From Cunninghamia lanceolata (Eukaryota > Streptophyta > Pinopsida > Cupressales > Cupressaceae): 64,000 nt of DNA. The stretch spans positions 4,030,001-4,094,000 of the forward strand of contig BSBN01001149.1 in NCBI GenBank assembly GCA_027924645.1. The letters run 5' to 3'. Both the position numbers and the translations under genes were made by a program. The notes below the pieces were generated by a model that saw only the letters and a list, made by a program, of their open reading frames with translations, made no database searches and had not been told where the DNA came from. Shown piece by piece: positions 23,397 through 34,766 of this stretch; position 1 is the stretch's first letter, and each line of letters opens with the position of its first letter.

Positions 23397-24353
23397 AGTC
23401 CGGTGGATATCACAATCATATCTTGTGATCCGGATTGATGATAGAAAGCTGCTACTCAAGGGGAGTAGTCTATATGATTCTAACCGGTGTTGTCATTGAT
23501 GTCAACATACTCCTGTTGCATTGATTTCAAGGATTGGATGAGTTGTGTGCTGAGGATATTGAGAAAATGAGTCCTATCAGAAACAGAGAAGAACAGTGAA
23601 GACAGTGAAGCTCTATGAAGTGAAGATCCTAGCTAAGATGAAGATCAGAGGATGCGCATCAAAGGGTTTGTAGATATGTGTCTAAAGATGATTCAGTCAA
23701 GATTTGAGAGCTCCGCATGAAGATTTGGAGAAGTTATGGCTATATGATTAAAACTGGTTCTAACAGATGTTCAAAGGTGACAGAGTGACATAAATAGGTC
23801 CAGTGAGATCTAGAAATGCAATATCCTATTCTGCAGATTTGGTGGAGTGTTTAGGAAGCCAATGTGAATTGATAACTCAATTGGTTCGTGGTCTAGAAGT
23901 CCACAAGCATCTATTCTAATATAACAGTGATGACAGAATGTGTTCTTGAGGTTCCAGATGAAGATGCGAATGATTTTAGTAAGCAGAAGTGGTGTGGATG
24001 TTCTTGGTGATTCAGGAAAGCTTGTGGGGGTCTCTAGATTGTGTCCAGTTCATGTTGATGGTCCGCATTGAAGATTGAGCTCGTAATTGAAGATTAACTT
24101 CCAGGTGATAATGTTCTTCCTAATCATGGCTGACCAGATGTTTTACACATCTTGCAGATGATCTTAGAGATGTTCTACAAAGGATGGCATATTCCTCAAA
24201 GAAGATTGAAGTCCCAGATATGTGTAGCCGACAGTGTGGTGATTCGCATGAAGTCTTTTGTAATAAGTCAAGTTGTATTTGTGTATTTGCTCTGTAATTA
24301 AATAAAGTATGTATTGTGCCAACTTTGATGATTACCCCGAAGTCGATGTCTTG

Positions 24354-24361
24354 TATAAATA
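24354..24361 (+). promoter_or_regulatory. TATA box in Sire-2 3' LTR
   Basis: TATAAATA, identical in context to the copy at 18654. Confidence 0.65.
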
Positions 24362-24522
24362 AGAGTTGTGAAGTCATTTCAAAGTATCCGTGTGAAGATG
24401 AGTAAGTGGTAGAGAGGAGAAGAGAGAAAAGTAGAGCAGAAGTGTTGAGCTTAAATGGAACTGACTCAAGCATGGTGAAGATGCTAATCTTTAGTTCAAG
24501 TATGTAATATTTATTATTCTGT

Positions 24523-24598
24523 AGATAGTGTCTCCTGTAGGTAGTGGACCTCTTGTGAGTAGTGTGCTCAGGCAGTGAGCCCTAATTGGCATGTGCCA
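24523..24598 (+). other. AGTG-loop hairpin array, Sire-2 3' LTR, with compensatory change
   Basis: The second unit is AGGT-AGTGG-ACCT (24539-24551) where the other three LTRs have AGGC-AGTGG-GCCT, so both sides of one pair changed and pairing was kept. The first unit has lost two bases (AGA-TAGTG-TCT), the third keeps GAGT/GCTC, the fourth keeps GGC/GCC, and TGGC-ATGT-GCCA is unchanged. Confidence 0.7.
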
Positions 24599-24860
24599 TT
24601 TTGTTCTTCCTATTCTTTTAACAGAGAATACAATCTTAGGTTAGTCACCCCGTAGTTTTTCCCTTAACTGGGTTTTCCACGTTAAAATATTGGTGTCATA
24701 CATGTTAATGTGTTTCTGCTCTTGAATTATTGCATTGTGCTTCCATGATTGATTTATTATTATGTTGTTGAATTACAAAAAGGACTTAAGTGTTTAAAGT
24801 AAAGAAAGTTTTGGGACAACTGATTCACCCCCCTCTCAGTTGTCTATCTTAAAACTAACA

Positions 24861-24903
24861 GTTTAGGCCTTGCTAAATTAGGTGTGAACATAATTTAGTA
24901 ACA
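24861..24903 (-). repeat. LARD-like left LTR, segment 3 (end)
   Basis: Starts with the right GTTTA target duplication and ends TTTAGTAACA, like the right LTR at 33006. About 10 bases around GCTAAATTAGGTG are extra compared with the right copy. Confidence 0.85.
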
Positions 24904-25393
24904 TTTTTGGCGACCTCTCAGGGGTGTTTTCCTGCTAAACAAAATAGAACCAGTAGCCTTGCAAATCCATTGGGCATATGAGTCTTTTCTTGCCTGAAAC
25001 TTTGAAAAACCTCTTGCAACTCATATTGATAGAAAACTACAGTAGTAAAACAAACTAAAATTCAAACTAATCTGACATGTTTAGGACATGGCCAGCAAAA
25101 TGTGCATGTGCACTTCTTGGAAAACTAAATACTGAACTAAAACTCTCTTCTACCCTACTCTAACCAGCCAAAAAAGCTGGTCAAACAAACCCATTAACTG
25201 GCTTTGTAAAATAACTCCCCTTTCTGATTAAGAAGGGGTGATCTGCAAGGTGATTTGCTACTGATAAGATATGATTCATAAGGACATACCTTATAGAATG
25301 TTGCAAAACTCTCTAAAGAAAAAAAACAAACTCACTCACCATCTGAACTTGATCATACGTACTTCTGTTATGAGGTGAATTGATGATCTGATT
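24904..25393. other. LARD interior, non-coding left part with PBS-like motif
   Basis: The first bases after the LTR are TTTTTGGCGACCTCTCAGGGG, similar to the TGGCGACTCTGCTGGGG primer site of Tat/Ogre gypsy elements. No coding motif is visible to 25393 and no clear polypurine tract in either orientation. Confidence 0.45.
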
Positions 25394-27220
25394 CTACTGT
25401 GCTAAGGCTTCAATCTCATCTTTAGGTACAACAGTGACATGTGTCTCCTTATTTAGCTCTTTACCAACTAAATCCCTGATTGGACACCCTCTTGAAAGGA
25501 TGAACTTTCTGCTCATACTGTTGCTCTCTTGATTTAGATCTGGTGTCCTATTTTCTCTTGCAATCTCAACCTGATTTGAAAAAGTTAGCTCGCAAGAATG
25601 AAATGAAGGAATGCTTGCCTCTTTGAATTGAATAGGATGATCACATACTATTGGCTCATATGATACTAGCTTATCATCAATGTTAGAACAAAAAACTTCT
25701 ATGATACCTGAAAACATGCTCTCATCTAACTGATAATCTTGCACTGTATCCATATGAATTTCATCCCTCTGCTGCTCAAAACTAGACACTGATGTTAGTA
25801 TGCTTGTGTTATCTTGATTCTCATCTACAAACTTAGGAAGTTCATCAAACAAATCGGCTAAATTTTGAGACTCAACCTCTACTTCGAAAGCAGTACCCTG
25901 CTTTTGGTTTTGCTACACTTTTACAAAATTTGCATTTCTCTCAACATCTTGATTACTCAAAACAAGGTTGTTGTCTGTGATCTGCTCATTAATTAGTAGT
26001 TTGTCTAGATGATTTATATCATTCTCACAACCATTCTCACCAACAAAACTAGGGAGTACATCAAAGATATTAACTGAAACCTTCTTATCATTATCTAGGC
26101 TTGTGACAAACTCATCCAGGTCATACCAAAATGAAAGTTCATCACACTCCTCTTGAATTTCTGATAAAAGAGGATTGTTCCTTACCTTATAGCAACTTTC
26201 ATCAAATAGCAATTCATCAGAAGGTTCATTTTTGTGATCCTCATTCTGATCCAAGGTTGTAGGATGATCTTCTTGATCTGCCTCTTTTACCTTTTCATTC
26301 TGTTGTTATGGTTGATTCTCTGAGATAAGAATTGCAACATTCTCATCATCTTCAACAAAAGTAGGTAGTTGATTCTCCATTGGACCTGGGTAGTTTGTCT
26401 TTGCAACTGAAGACTTTCACCTTGTGACCTATGTATCCTACTTTCATTCATCTTGTACACATCATTAGAAAATCCTTCAAATGAATCAAAATGCAAAGGG
26501 TTGAGTGCCAACTTTGAACCAGCATTCTCTTCATATGCATTATGTTCATTTTCAGCTGGGGACATAGTAAAAATAGTAGAAACCTCTTGCTCCACATCTA
26601 ATTTTTCTGATTTGGTGGGACAAGAAGAACTGCAAGAAACTTTAGCTACTGGGTTGAAACTTGGAAACTTGATTGGTTCAAATTTTACTACCTCTTCCCC
26701 TTCCTGATTTTGGATTGGTATGAGAGAGGTAGCCTTAACAAGATTTGGCATTTTATAATAGGGATATTTGGTCCAAGAATGCTGCCATGGCTATTGAAAA
26801 CTTTGATGATTTGTTTCAGGTTCTCGATATCACTAATACTGAGGATTAATGGACTAATTTTGAATGCAAATAGGCTCCTAAGCAAAATTAGAACCTCTAA
26901 AACTTGGAATTTGATACCTACTAACCTCATTTTGAATAGGTCGATCTGGAATGAACACAGTTGTTTGGACCTCACACCTATGTGCTTGTGCAAGCAAGTG
27001 TTTTATTTGTTCTTCTTTGGCTGCAACCTCCCTCACAAGATCTTCTTCGTATTGTCTTTTCTGCATCAGCAAGTCTTGCTCATAGAGATAGGCCCAATAA
27101 GCCATCTCTTCCTGTTATTGATCATACTCTTGCTGCTTCTTGATTTCTTCTATATGCTTATTGATCTCTAGCAATGTGTTATTGAGATCAAGCGACATAC
27201 TCTTTATGCTTGCAATCTCC
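25394..27220 (-). pseudogene. Degenerate acidic/coiled-coil ORF in LARD interior
   Basis: On the minus strand a broken coding-like region runs from about 27220 to 25394. It starts with a Glu/Lys/Gln-rich stretch likely to form a coiled coil (about 27215-26990). An acidic segment follows (26751-26287), then one frame from about 26380 to 25394 with a TAG at 25913 and a TAA near 26310. A motif LPxFVx(E/D)(D/N) recurs three times, near 26365, 26050 and 25840, suggesting internal duplication. No catalytic motif is visible. It may be a gag-like or extra ORF of a gypsy-derived element; I do not recognise the family. Confidence 0.5.
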
Positions 27221-27864
27221 TCCTTTTCACTCACTTGGAGCTGGTTGAGAAAGATATACTGCTGGTTTTGAAGAAGATAGGCTTATTGAAGCTAATTTGG
27301 TTTATGTATAGGCTGCCAACAAGGCTGAACTGGGGTGGGTGGGAGGTAAGCATGTCGAGCATGCTTATATACTGTTGTTGCATGGCTGTTCGAGGTAAAA
27401 CCAACAGCATTCTCAATCTAATATGGCTAGCTAGAAAGCTGGTAGTGTTGGTTATAATGAGGAAAATGATTATTTGGGGACCAAGAGCTTGGATTTTTAT
27501 GATATGGCGAAGAATACCCATAATTATTGCAATCTCTAGATATTTTGCATGAAAAGTCTGAATCATATAACCGTCAAAACATGAACATTTAAAAGACTGC
27601 ACCAACCTGATTCCTTGTAGATTCATGGGTTGTTGAAACCAGCTAATATATGCTCAGAGTCACCATGGTGTTTGATGATTTTTCCTACAAAGGTTGATTT
27701 TGTTTGAATCTTTATCGTGCAGGTTGAAAAAGTTGATGTATCAAACTAGAAACTCGGAGTCGACAGGTACTTGAATTGAAACCTCCAAAAAGGTTGTTTT
27801 TACTATTGCTCATACCAAAATAACAGAAAGAATAAGTTCTTTATTAAACTAAAAATCAGTTCAA
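27221..27864 (-). other. LARD interior near PBS, decayed
   Basis: Minus-strand frames are broken every 20-40 codons. A Cys-rich then Asn/Pro/His-rich stretch near 27600-27340 could be a ruined zinc-knuckle region, but the motif is not intact. Confidence 0.3.
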
Positions 27865-27883
27865 TGTCCCACCGGATGTGCCA
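27865..27883 (-). other. PBS-like site of LARD element
   Basis: Minus strand reads TGGCACATCCGGTGGGACA, separated from the LTR (ending at 27889) by ATTTT. The form TGGC...GGGGA/GGGA resembles gypsy primer sites, but the tRNA is not identified. Confidence 0.5.
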
Positions 27884-27888
27884 AAAAT

Positions 27889-30800
27889 TGTTAATGTGCA
27901 AGATTGTACCCGTTTATGCAAATCTATGAAGCTCAGCAATCCTATGTAACATGGGATCAAACTAAGGTTGTGGATGACCTATGGTGAGTTTGAAACTCCA
28001 GATTATGGGTTGGTTCCCTTGTAATTTTCAATGGATCTATAACTTTGATATGAAGAGGGTTGAAGGATCTAATAAAAGCACTAAAATTGTAATCTAAAGT
28101 GTGGTGATGCACCTAATTTTGATGGAAAACTGTAAATCTCACTCACAATAGATCTCAGAAAATCTATCCACACAATCCACTTTTGGCAATATGATCACAA
28201 AAATGATTCTAAGGGAGGCTAGAAATGACTTTCTTCTTGAAGGAAAAAGGGATTTTCACAACATGAAAGAAAATTACTCCAATTGCACAGCCTAAGACCT
28301 GTGATTTCAATGCTATTCAATACATGCAAATACAAATGAGATAATGATTTTAAAGGTTTTGATGTTAAACATAATAAAATATCATCAAATCATTCACATA
28401 AGTAGCATTAATGAAAAGGTAGACACTTGATTCAGCTGAAAAGTAAAGGAACAATTGCATAAAAAGACAAAGAATAGAACCTATAAACTGCTATAATCTC
28501 TATAAATCTACAAAATATGAGTTACAAAACCTTCTTTCTCTCTCAAAGTATAAAGAGCAAAAAAGGCAAGAACTAGAAAAACCTAAGTTTTTCTTACAAT
28601 ATATAATATGCTCTCTCCAAGAGACCTAGAACGGTCAACTGCAATCAACTACCTCTAAAAATAAGCTCTCAAAACTGATTCACGAGCAAGCAAGAAAATC
28701 CCTAAAAATAAGGGCTATAACTATCCCAAATCAAGCTAAAATAGCTCCAAATTGTTCTCCTCCATAACTTTGACCAAAAGGTGGACCAAACTCTCCAATT
28801 TTGGCTCAAAAACCATGCAAAGAGCTCCAAAAAGACTTCAGTTAAAAACCATGCAAGTAATAAAGTAATTTTTGAATGATTACTTTACTATGAGTTACAA
28901 TTTGTCCTATCTTCTTGATTTTACAATTTGTGACAAAATAATAAAGTAATTTATAATTACATTACTTTATTATTTGTGTACATTTATCTAGTTGCAAATT
29001 CATGCAATTTTGAATGCATTTGCCCTTTAGAAGATTTAAAAAAAGCAAAATGACCACCTATTTCACCCTTTGCATTCACATGATTACATTAATGATGATG
29101 CCAAGATCGAAATGAGCCTTCATGCATGCAAAAAGATAAAAATATCTCCATTTATCCCCCTTATATCTCCCATGCATACATAATGATCTCATGCAACACA
29201 CCTCATTCACTTGCATAAATTTCATGAATTACATTGCTACATAAAACACATTATAACTCCTAGCACTATACATGCATCATTATGCCTTCATGCCTAATGT
29301 AATACATTATAAAGAACCCTTATGACTCCTTATGTGCATTATCATATATATTTGTCTTTGCATCTTTTGTCATATATAGCACCTTATCACTCCATGTATA
29401 ATCATTATCCATCACCACCTTCGAATCCTTCTCCTTTGACTTCAATTTCACTTCATGCCTTAGCAAAATTAACATAAGGCACTCGGTCGTATCCGCTGAT
29501 TATTGTTCTGACTTTTGAATAAAATCAAAAAGGCAATAATAAAACATGCCCTCACGGGCCCCTGTGGCATAATGATTTGAATTATTAGGTTTTTTAAGAC
29601 TTTAGAAGTCTCGACCATAGTGATGGATTCAATAATAATGATTATGTAAAAAAGAAGTCAAAAAGGAAGAAAAGAAACTCTAACGCATCGACCAAAAAGA
29701 AGAGAAAACCCTAATCTTTTTATCATTTTCACTTGTGTTCCTGCTGCTCCTCTTGAGTTGCCACCATGCTTGCTTAGGGTTTGAAGGTTTCTTCATTTCT
29801 CTCTGCAATTTCTTGAAGGTTTCTCCATGATTTTCCTTCAAATCTTTGACAAGAACTGAAGGTGAGTGCATTTCTAATATTTTGAAACATTTTTCTTAAT
29901 TTCCTGATGTAAGAAAGGCCTACAGGCCGTGGTCTTGAAGTAGTTTCTGTTGCATTATGCTTTACCATGCTTTGTCTTCTCACTGTATTTTCTTTGCTCT
30001 GGTTAAATCTTCATGTCGACTCGTCTCTGAGGTTTAAGAGCTCACTGTGACATACCCACGGCCTATGGCAGAAGTTCTTCCTCTCTACAACAAAAATAAT
30101 GTAAGGCCTCTTTTTATCTTGTACCATTCATGATTCTTGATTATGTATCTTCTATGATGAGAGTTTGGAAGTAAAACTATGTGGGTTTTACATTTTTTGA
30201 AGAATATTTGATGGAACCCTTTCTCATAGGTTGCGGCCATGCTCACTGTATAAATGAAATATATGCATTTGTTCTCTAGTTCTTGAAACTCCTGGCAAGA
30301 TGAAAGATGAACACTCTTTTTACCTCAGCCTTTATGCACATATATATTACCATTGCAAGGGTTTTGACAAAAATGAAGCACAAACTAGTAAACTGCTCTG
30401 GTTCTTCTAAAATCATTAAGGCTATTGGATATAGAACATGCATATCTGTCTTTTTAAAGAAAATAGCAAAGTTTCTTTTATGCAGAAACCCTCTTAGGGT
30501 TTGAAGTAAAAACTTTATCTTATTTGTATTTTGAACTTGAATGGCATAAAGACACAAGGGTTTCTGGCATCTTTAACCTCTTATAATAGCAATGAATTGG
30601 GTTTTCATCTTTATTGTTCTTCTTCTCTCTGGCAGCAGTAACGAAATGGGTCTCTCTCTATCATGGCATCCTACTACTCTTCCATTTTGAGACTACAAAA
30701 ATGCACAAAAGTTTCTTCATTCTTCACCTCTAGATGTTCTTTCCCTTTTTTCTGATTTGGTTTTTAAAACTTTGTAAAGGAAAAAAACTCTCTTGGTTTC

Positions 30801-33006
30801 AGCCTATGGGCACTCATATACACATATGATTTGCATTTTATATGTTATTTTTTTTCCTGACACAAAGATATTATGTAGCTTTTGCATAGCCAACCTGGAG
30901 TTTTTCTTTAAAATAAATACTCATAAGGTTTAAAACATTTAACCTGCTTCTTGTATATTCTGTAACAAACATTCAACCTTCCTATGACAACTGATGGCTT
31001 CTGACTGTGGCATTGGTTCTTTCAGTTTCATTGTGAAAGTGCTCTAATGGTAATGGAACTTTGTGGTTCATGTCCTTCTTTTGACAGTGAATTGCTTGAG
31101 GTTAGAGTATATCCTCACTGTTCCTTATAGATCTCTTTGCATAACCATTTCCTCTTCATAGGTGACTGCTACTATTCTAAATCTAATTCATGCAAATATT
31201 GTATCATTTTTCTCTTGGTACTTAGATGGCATATGATTGTCATGTACCACTGGAGGTTGTACCTATCTTTGCCAAGCTCTCTGCAGTCTTTTGTCTTATG
31301 TATTATTCATTGGGATGCTCTGTCAGACATGTCTATCTACTATTCTTTATAGACTATACCTTCTCTAACCTGTTCAAATAGTTTTCTAGCAACATGAGGT
31401 GACTTCTTCTATGTAATTTGTATTTGTAACTCTCATATGCTATCCGTGATAATATGTTCTATTGGCTCTTTCAATGTTCCTATGTCATCTTGATATGATG
31501 TTGTCTCCTTATAGTATCTGACTGTCTTTTCCTTTGATGGCATTAAGAGTTCCTTGAGCACATGGATGATGAAAACCTTAATCTCTAAACATTTTGCATG
31601 TCATCCTAGCAAGACATTGTTATACTTTCCTTTATACTGACCAATACAATGTTCTTTCATGGCAATGATGGTTGCTAGTTCATGCTTCTCAAGTGACTGC
31701 TATGTTATCTTTGCCTTGACTATTTTATCACTGAAGTACAATTTTTTACACATGACTGTTTCCTTAATGCTCATGATACAAGTGATTGTATCTGCATATG
31801 TTATGGTTGTTCTTTATCATGTACTTGCAACTTGATTGTGATGTAACACCATGGTGTCATTTGGCTTGACTGTACCTTGCTCATGTTGCTCCATGGTATG
31901 GCTATCCATGTTGTCACTCTATAACTATACTTTGTATGATATAGGACTGTTCATATGTTCTTTTTGTTGTTCCACTGCAACTGATCATTTGTTATGGAAC
32001 AAAATCATGTTTACAATTTGGATATTTCTACATTAACAACAATACTTGAGCATGTTGGGCTCAACCCTTGTGGGAGCCCATTTTCTCCATATGCTTTAAT
32101 GTATTTAAATCAGCAACATAATTTTTCCTATACCTGCACAGTGAACAAACAAGTTATCATAAAAACATACCTTTGGAAGCTGATTGATCTCTCTCATGAT
32201 GATTTGACTTTCAACTAATGATCTGATTTATTGCACATGTTTGATATTGATCCAACTATATTGATGCATAATGATTGCAATTTTACATATCTGCTGATAA
32301 AGCATATGATGAATTTGTATATTCGGAGCTTCTAACAAAACCTTTCTCCAACCTTACAGGCTTATCATCTTGATCAGGAGCAAGAGGCTGAAGACATGAA
32401 GATCAAGCTACCAGATATGAGGGTCAACCTTCACAATAAGGCAATGATGGATATCACTTTCCTCATGTGTTCTTTTCCTTTACTTTATCTTCAGATGTAT
32501 AGCTTGCATGCTTTATTTCATTGGCTCAGTTTAGTCATTCCCACGGCTTGTGTGGGACATATTTAAACATTCTCTTGAATATAATCAGTTATCTTACTTT
32601 ATGCAATGATTTATGTATGTTTTTTTTTCTTTCTGAATCAAATGCATAGCATCAAACAACTAAATCTGATTTAAAGCACATGTTTAAAACATGATGATGA
32701 AATGATAGTTTATAAGTACCTCTTTCACTTGCACTGAAACATAATGAATAATCAGCAACTGAAACCTGAAATCCATCAACTGTCCTCATCCTTTGAATGT
32801 TTGTTTTCTTGACCCTAGGTGATTTCACTTACCAGGATGATGTAACAGCTCAGCTTGAGTTGTTACATGATTTTGATAAGTGATTTTGCACTTGTCTTCT
32901 GTCAAGACATCAGACATTGACTAGATGATCCTGTATAAGCAAAAAAAAAAATAGTACCCCCTCTAAACAACTGATGTTTAGGCCTTGCGAACATAATTTA
33001 GTAACA
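27889..33006 (-). repeat. LARD-like right LTR (uninterrupted)
   Basis: 5118 bp, TGTTAATG...TTTAGTAACA. It serves as the empty-site reference for the Sire-1 and Sire-2 insertions in the left copy. It is non-coding throughout by eye; frames found in one LTR copy are interrupted in the other. Confidence 0.88.
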
Positions 33007-33011
33007 ATTCC
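33007..33011. repeat. Target site duplication ATTCC, right copy
   Basis: Matches 5126-5130 on the other side of the LARD-like element. Confidence 0.85.
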
Positions 33012-34659
33012 TTAGAGCAATATTCCCCTCCATTGTCAGATCTTAATATTTTTATCTTCAAACCTAATTGGTTCTCTACTAAGACTTTGAATTCCTTAAA
33101 CTTAGTGAAAACTTCAGATTTGTGTTTCATAAAATAAATCCAAGTAAATCTGGACACATCATCAATGAAGGTGACAAAATAACAAGATTTTTTGATAGAA
33201 TCATTATCCATAGGTCCAAACACATTCGTATGAATAATTTGTAACTTCTCTTTTGCTCTACTGCTTCCTAAAGGAAATGATTTTCTGTTTTGTTTACCAA
33301 ACACACAATGCTCACAGAAATCAAAGTGCTCATCAGAATAAGAGAAATTGTCCAAGAAATCTTTATTCTTAATAGTTTTTAAAACATTATTACTTGTGTG
33401 ATCCAATCTAAGGTGCCACAATAAACATGTATTTTCAGTACTGGCCTCAGATACATAGGAGGCATTACAAATTGTAGTTGCTTCAAGCTTGAATAGGTTT
33501 CCCAATCTCTTCTCCTTTGCTACCACCAAGTTCCCTCTCACCAATCTGTAGCCATGCTTGTCAAAAGTTACATGCATTCCCAAATCATTCAACTTCGAAA
33601 CTGAAATCAAATTTCTCGCTAATCCAGGAACATGCAAAACACCAAGGAGGGTTTGAATCCTCCCTTCACTAAAACACAACAATACCTTGCCTTTCCCAAC
33701 TATCAGATATGTAGAGTTGTCTCCAAGGTAGATATTACCTCCATCATACTCTTCATATGTGGAGAACCATTCCTTATGTGGGGTCATATCAAACAAGCAT
33801 CCAGAGTCAACCAACCATTGATCATTAGAAACAACATTAGATGCAGAAAGTAAAACATATTCAACTACATTTGATGACTTATTCAAAGCACTCTCCCACT
33901 ATTTCTTTGGGTTTCTACACTCCTTCACATGTCCTCTTTTACCGCAGTTCCAACACTTAACTCTGTTCTTCTTCCCAGGAGTCTTAGAACGGCCCTTGGA
34001 CTTGTCCTTAGCCCCTTTCTGATCTCCCTTCAGCCCTCTTTCCCTAGACCTTCCCCTGACACTGAGAGCATCCCTTGAACTATCTGAACTCTTCTTCCTT
34101 AATTCCTATGACAGCAGAATTGAAACAAGGGCATCCAACTTGGGATCTGCAAGGTTAGCAGTGATAGCTAGAATAACATTCTCCCAAGACTCGGGTAAAG
34201 AAAAAAGAAGCAAGATATATTTATATTCCTCACTAACATCAACATCTACTGATGCAAGCTGACTCAACAACAAATTTAAAGAATTTAAATGCTTTGCAAC
34301 TGAATCACCCTCTCTCATTTTCATGGAAAACAATTTTTTTAAATAGAGTTTATTTACCATATCTTGGCTTAATAGACCTCACCCAACCGATTCCATAATT
34401 TATGTATGGTCTCTTCCTTTATGACATTCAATAGGAAAGAATCTGAAAGACATAAACGGATGGTTCCTCATGCCTTCTTTTCTAGTCTATCCCACTCATC
34501 CGGAGAGACTTCATCGGGTTTCTTCTCTTTTTGGATAGCCAACCACTAGTTTCTTTCTTCCAACAAATCCTCCATTTTCAGCTTCCACAACTCATACTCT
34601 GTTCCGTTGAACTTCTCAATGTCCAAACGAGAGGTTGATGCAACAGTGGATACAACCAT
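33007..34659 (-). pseudogene. Old Copia element: gag, protease, integrase N-terminal half
   Basis: The minus-strand ATG at 34659 opens a gag of Copia type (FNGTEYELWK motif) with several stops and a frameshift before 34360. It then continues in one frame with TAG stops at 34106 and near 33890. A CX2CX4HX4C zinc knuckle (CWNC...GH...C) lies at about 33919-33957. The protease motif is LVDSGC (about 33815), followed by the integrase HHCC motif (about 33420-33300), the first catalytic Asp in TFIDDVSRFTW (about 33170) and the second in RSDNGGEY (about 33030). The frame stops at the LARD insertion and resumes at 5130. Motifs resemble the Tork/Tnt1 branch, which I hold loosely. Confidence 0.85.
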
Positions 34660-34752
34660 AATATCAACTCAAGATCTGCAAAACAAACACAACTCAATCT
34701 GCCACTGCAACTACAGCTTCCACACTACCACCCAAGAGTCAAAGTTGGCCAA

Positions 34753-34764
34753 GATCTGATACCA
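34753..34764 (-). other. Primer binding site of old Copia element
   Basis: TGGTATCAGATC on the minus strand, two bases from the LTR, a slightly changed initiator-Met site. Confidence 0.8.
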
Positions 34765-34766
34765 AA

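Larger units (their letters stand above)
17772..24860 (+). mobile_element. Sire-2: decayed Sirevirus-like Copia element
   Basis: A 7089-bp plus-strand element with LTRs 17772-19164 and 23479-24860, an initiator-Met PBS and a gag-pol relic. It is related to Sire-1 in both coding region and LTRs but clearly a different family. LTRs are about 95% identical by eye, so it is older than Sire-1. The polypurine region and the first 15 bases of the 3' LTR are deleted. Confidence 0.92.
23479..24860 (+). repeat. Sire-2 3' LTR, 5'-truncated
   Basis: Homologous to the 5' LTR from its base 16 onward. Upstream sequence jumps from the region after pol (AAGGGGAGTAG) straight to TCTAACCGGTG, so a deletion removed the polypurine tract proper and the LTR start. 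TATAAATA lies at 24354-24361. Confidence 0.88.
5131..33006 (-). mobile_element. LARD-like LTR retrotransposon with two nested insertions
   Basis: Two long direct repeats (5131-24903 after removing two insertions, about 5186 bp; and 27889-33006, 5118 bp) bound a 2985-bp interior. They end in TGTTA...TAACA; the left copy starts TATTA, one change away. Sampled LTR segments are roughly 93% identical. The interior lacks protease, integrase, reverse transcriptase and RNase H. LTRs near 5 kb with a ~3 kb interior fit the description of large retrotransposon derivatives (LARDs), non-autonomous elements known from plants. Broken acidic ORFs on the minus strand and a PBS-like site at 27865-27883 favour minus orientation, but a second PBS-like site at the other end leaves some doubt. 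Confidence 0.8.
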
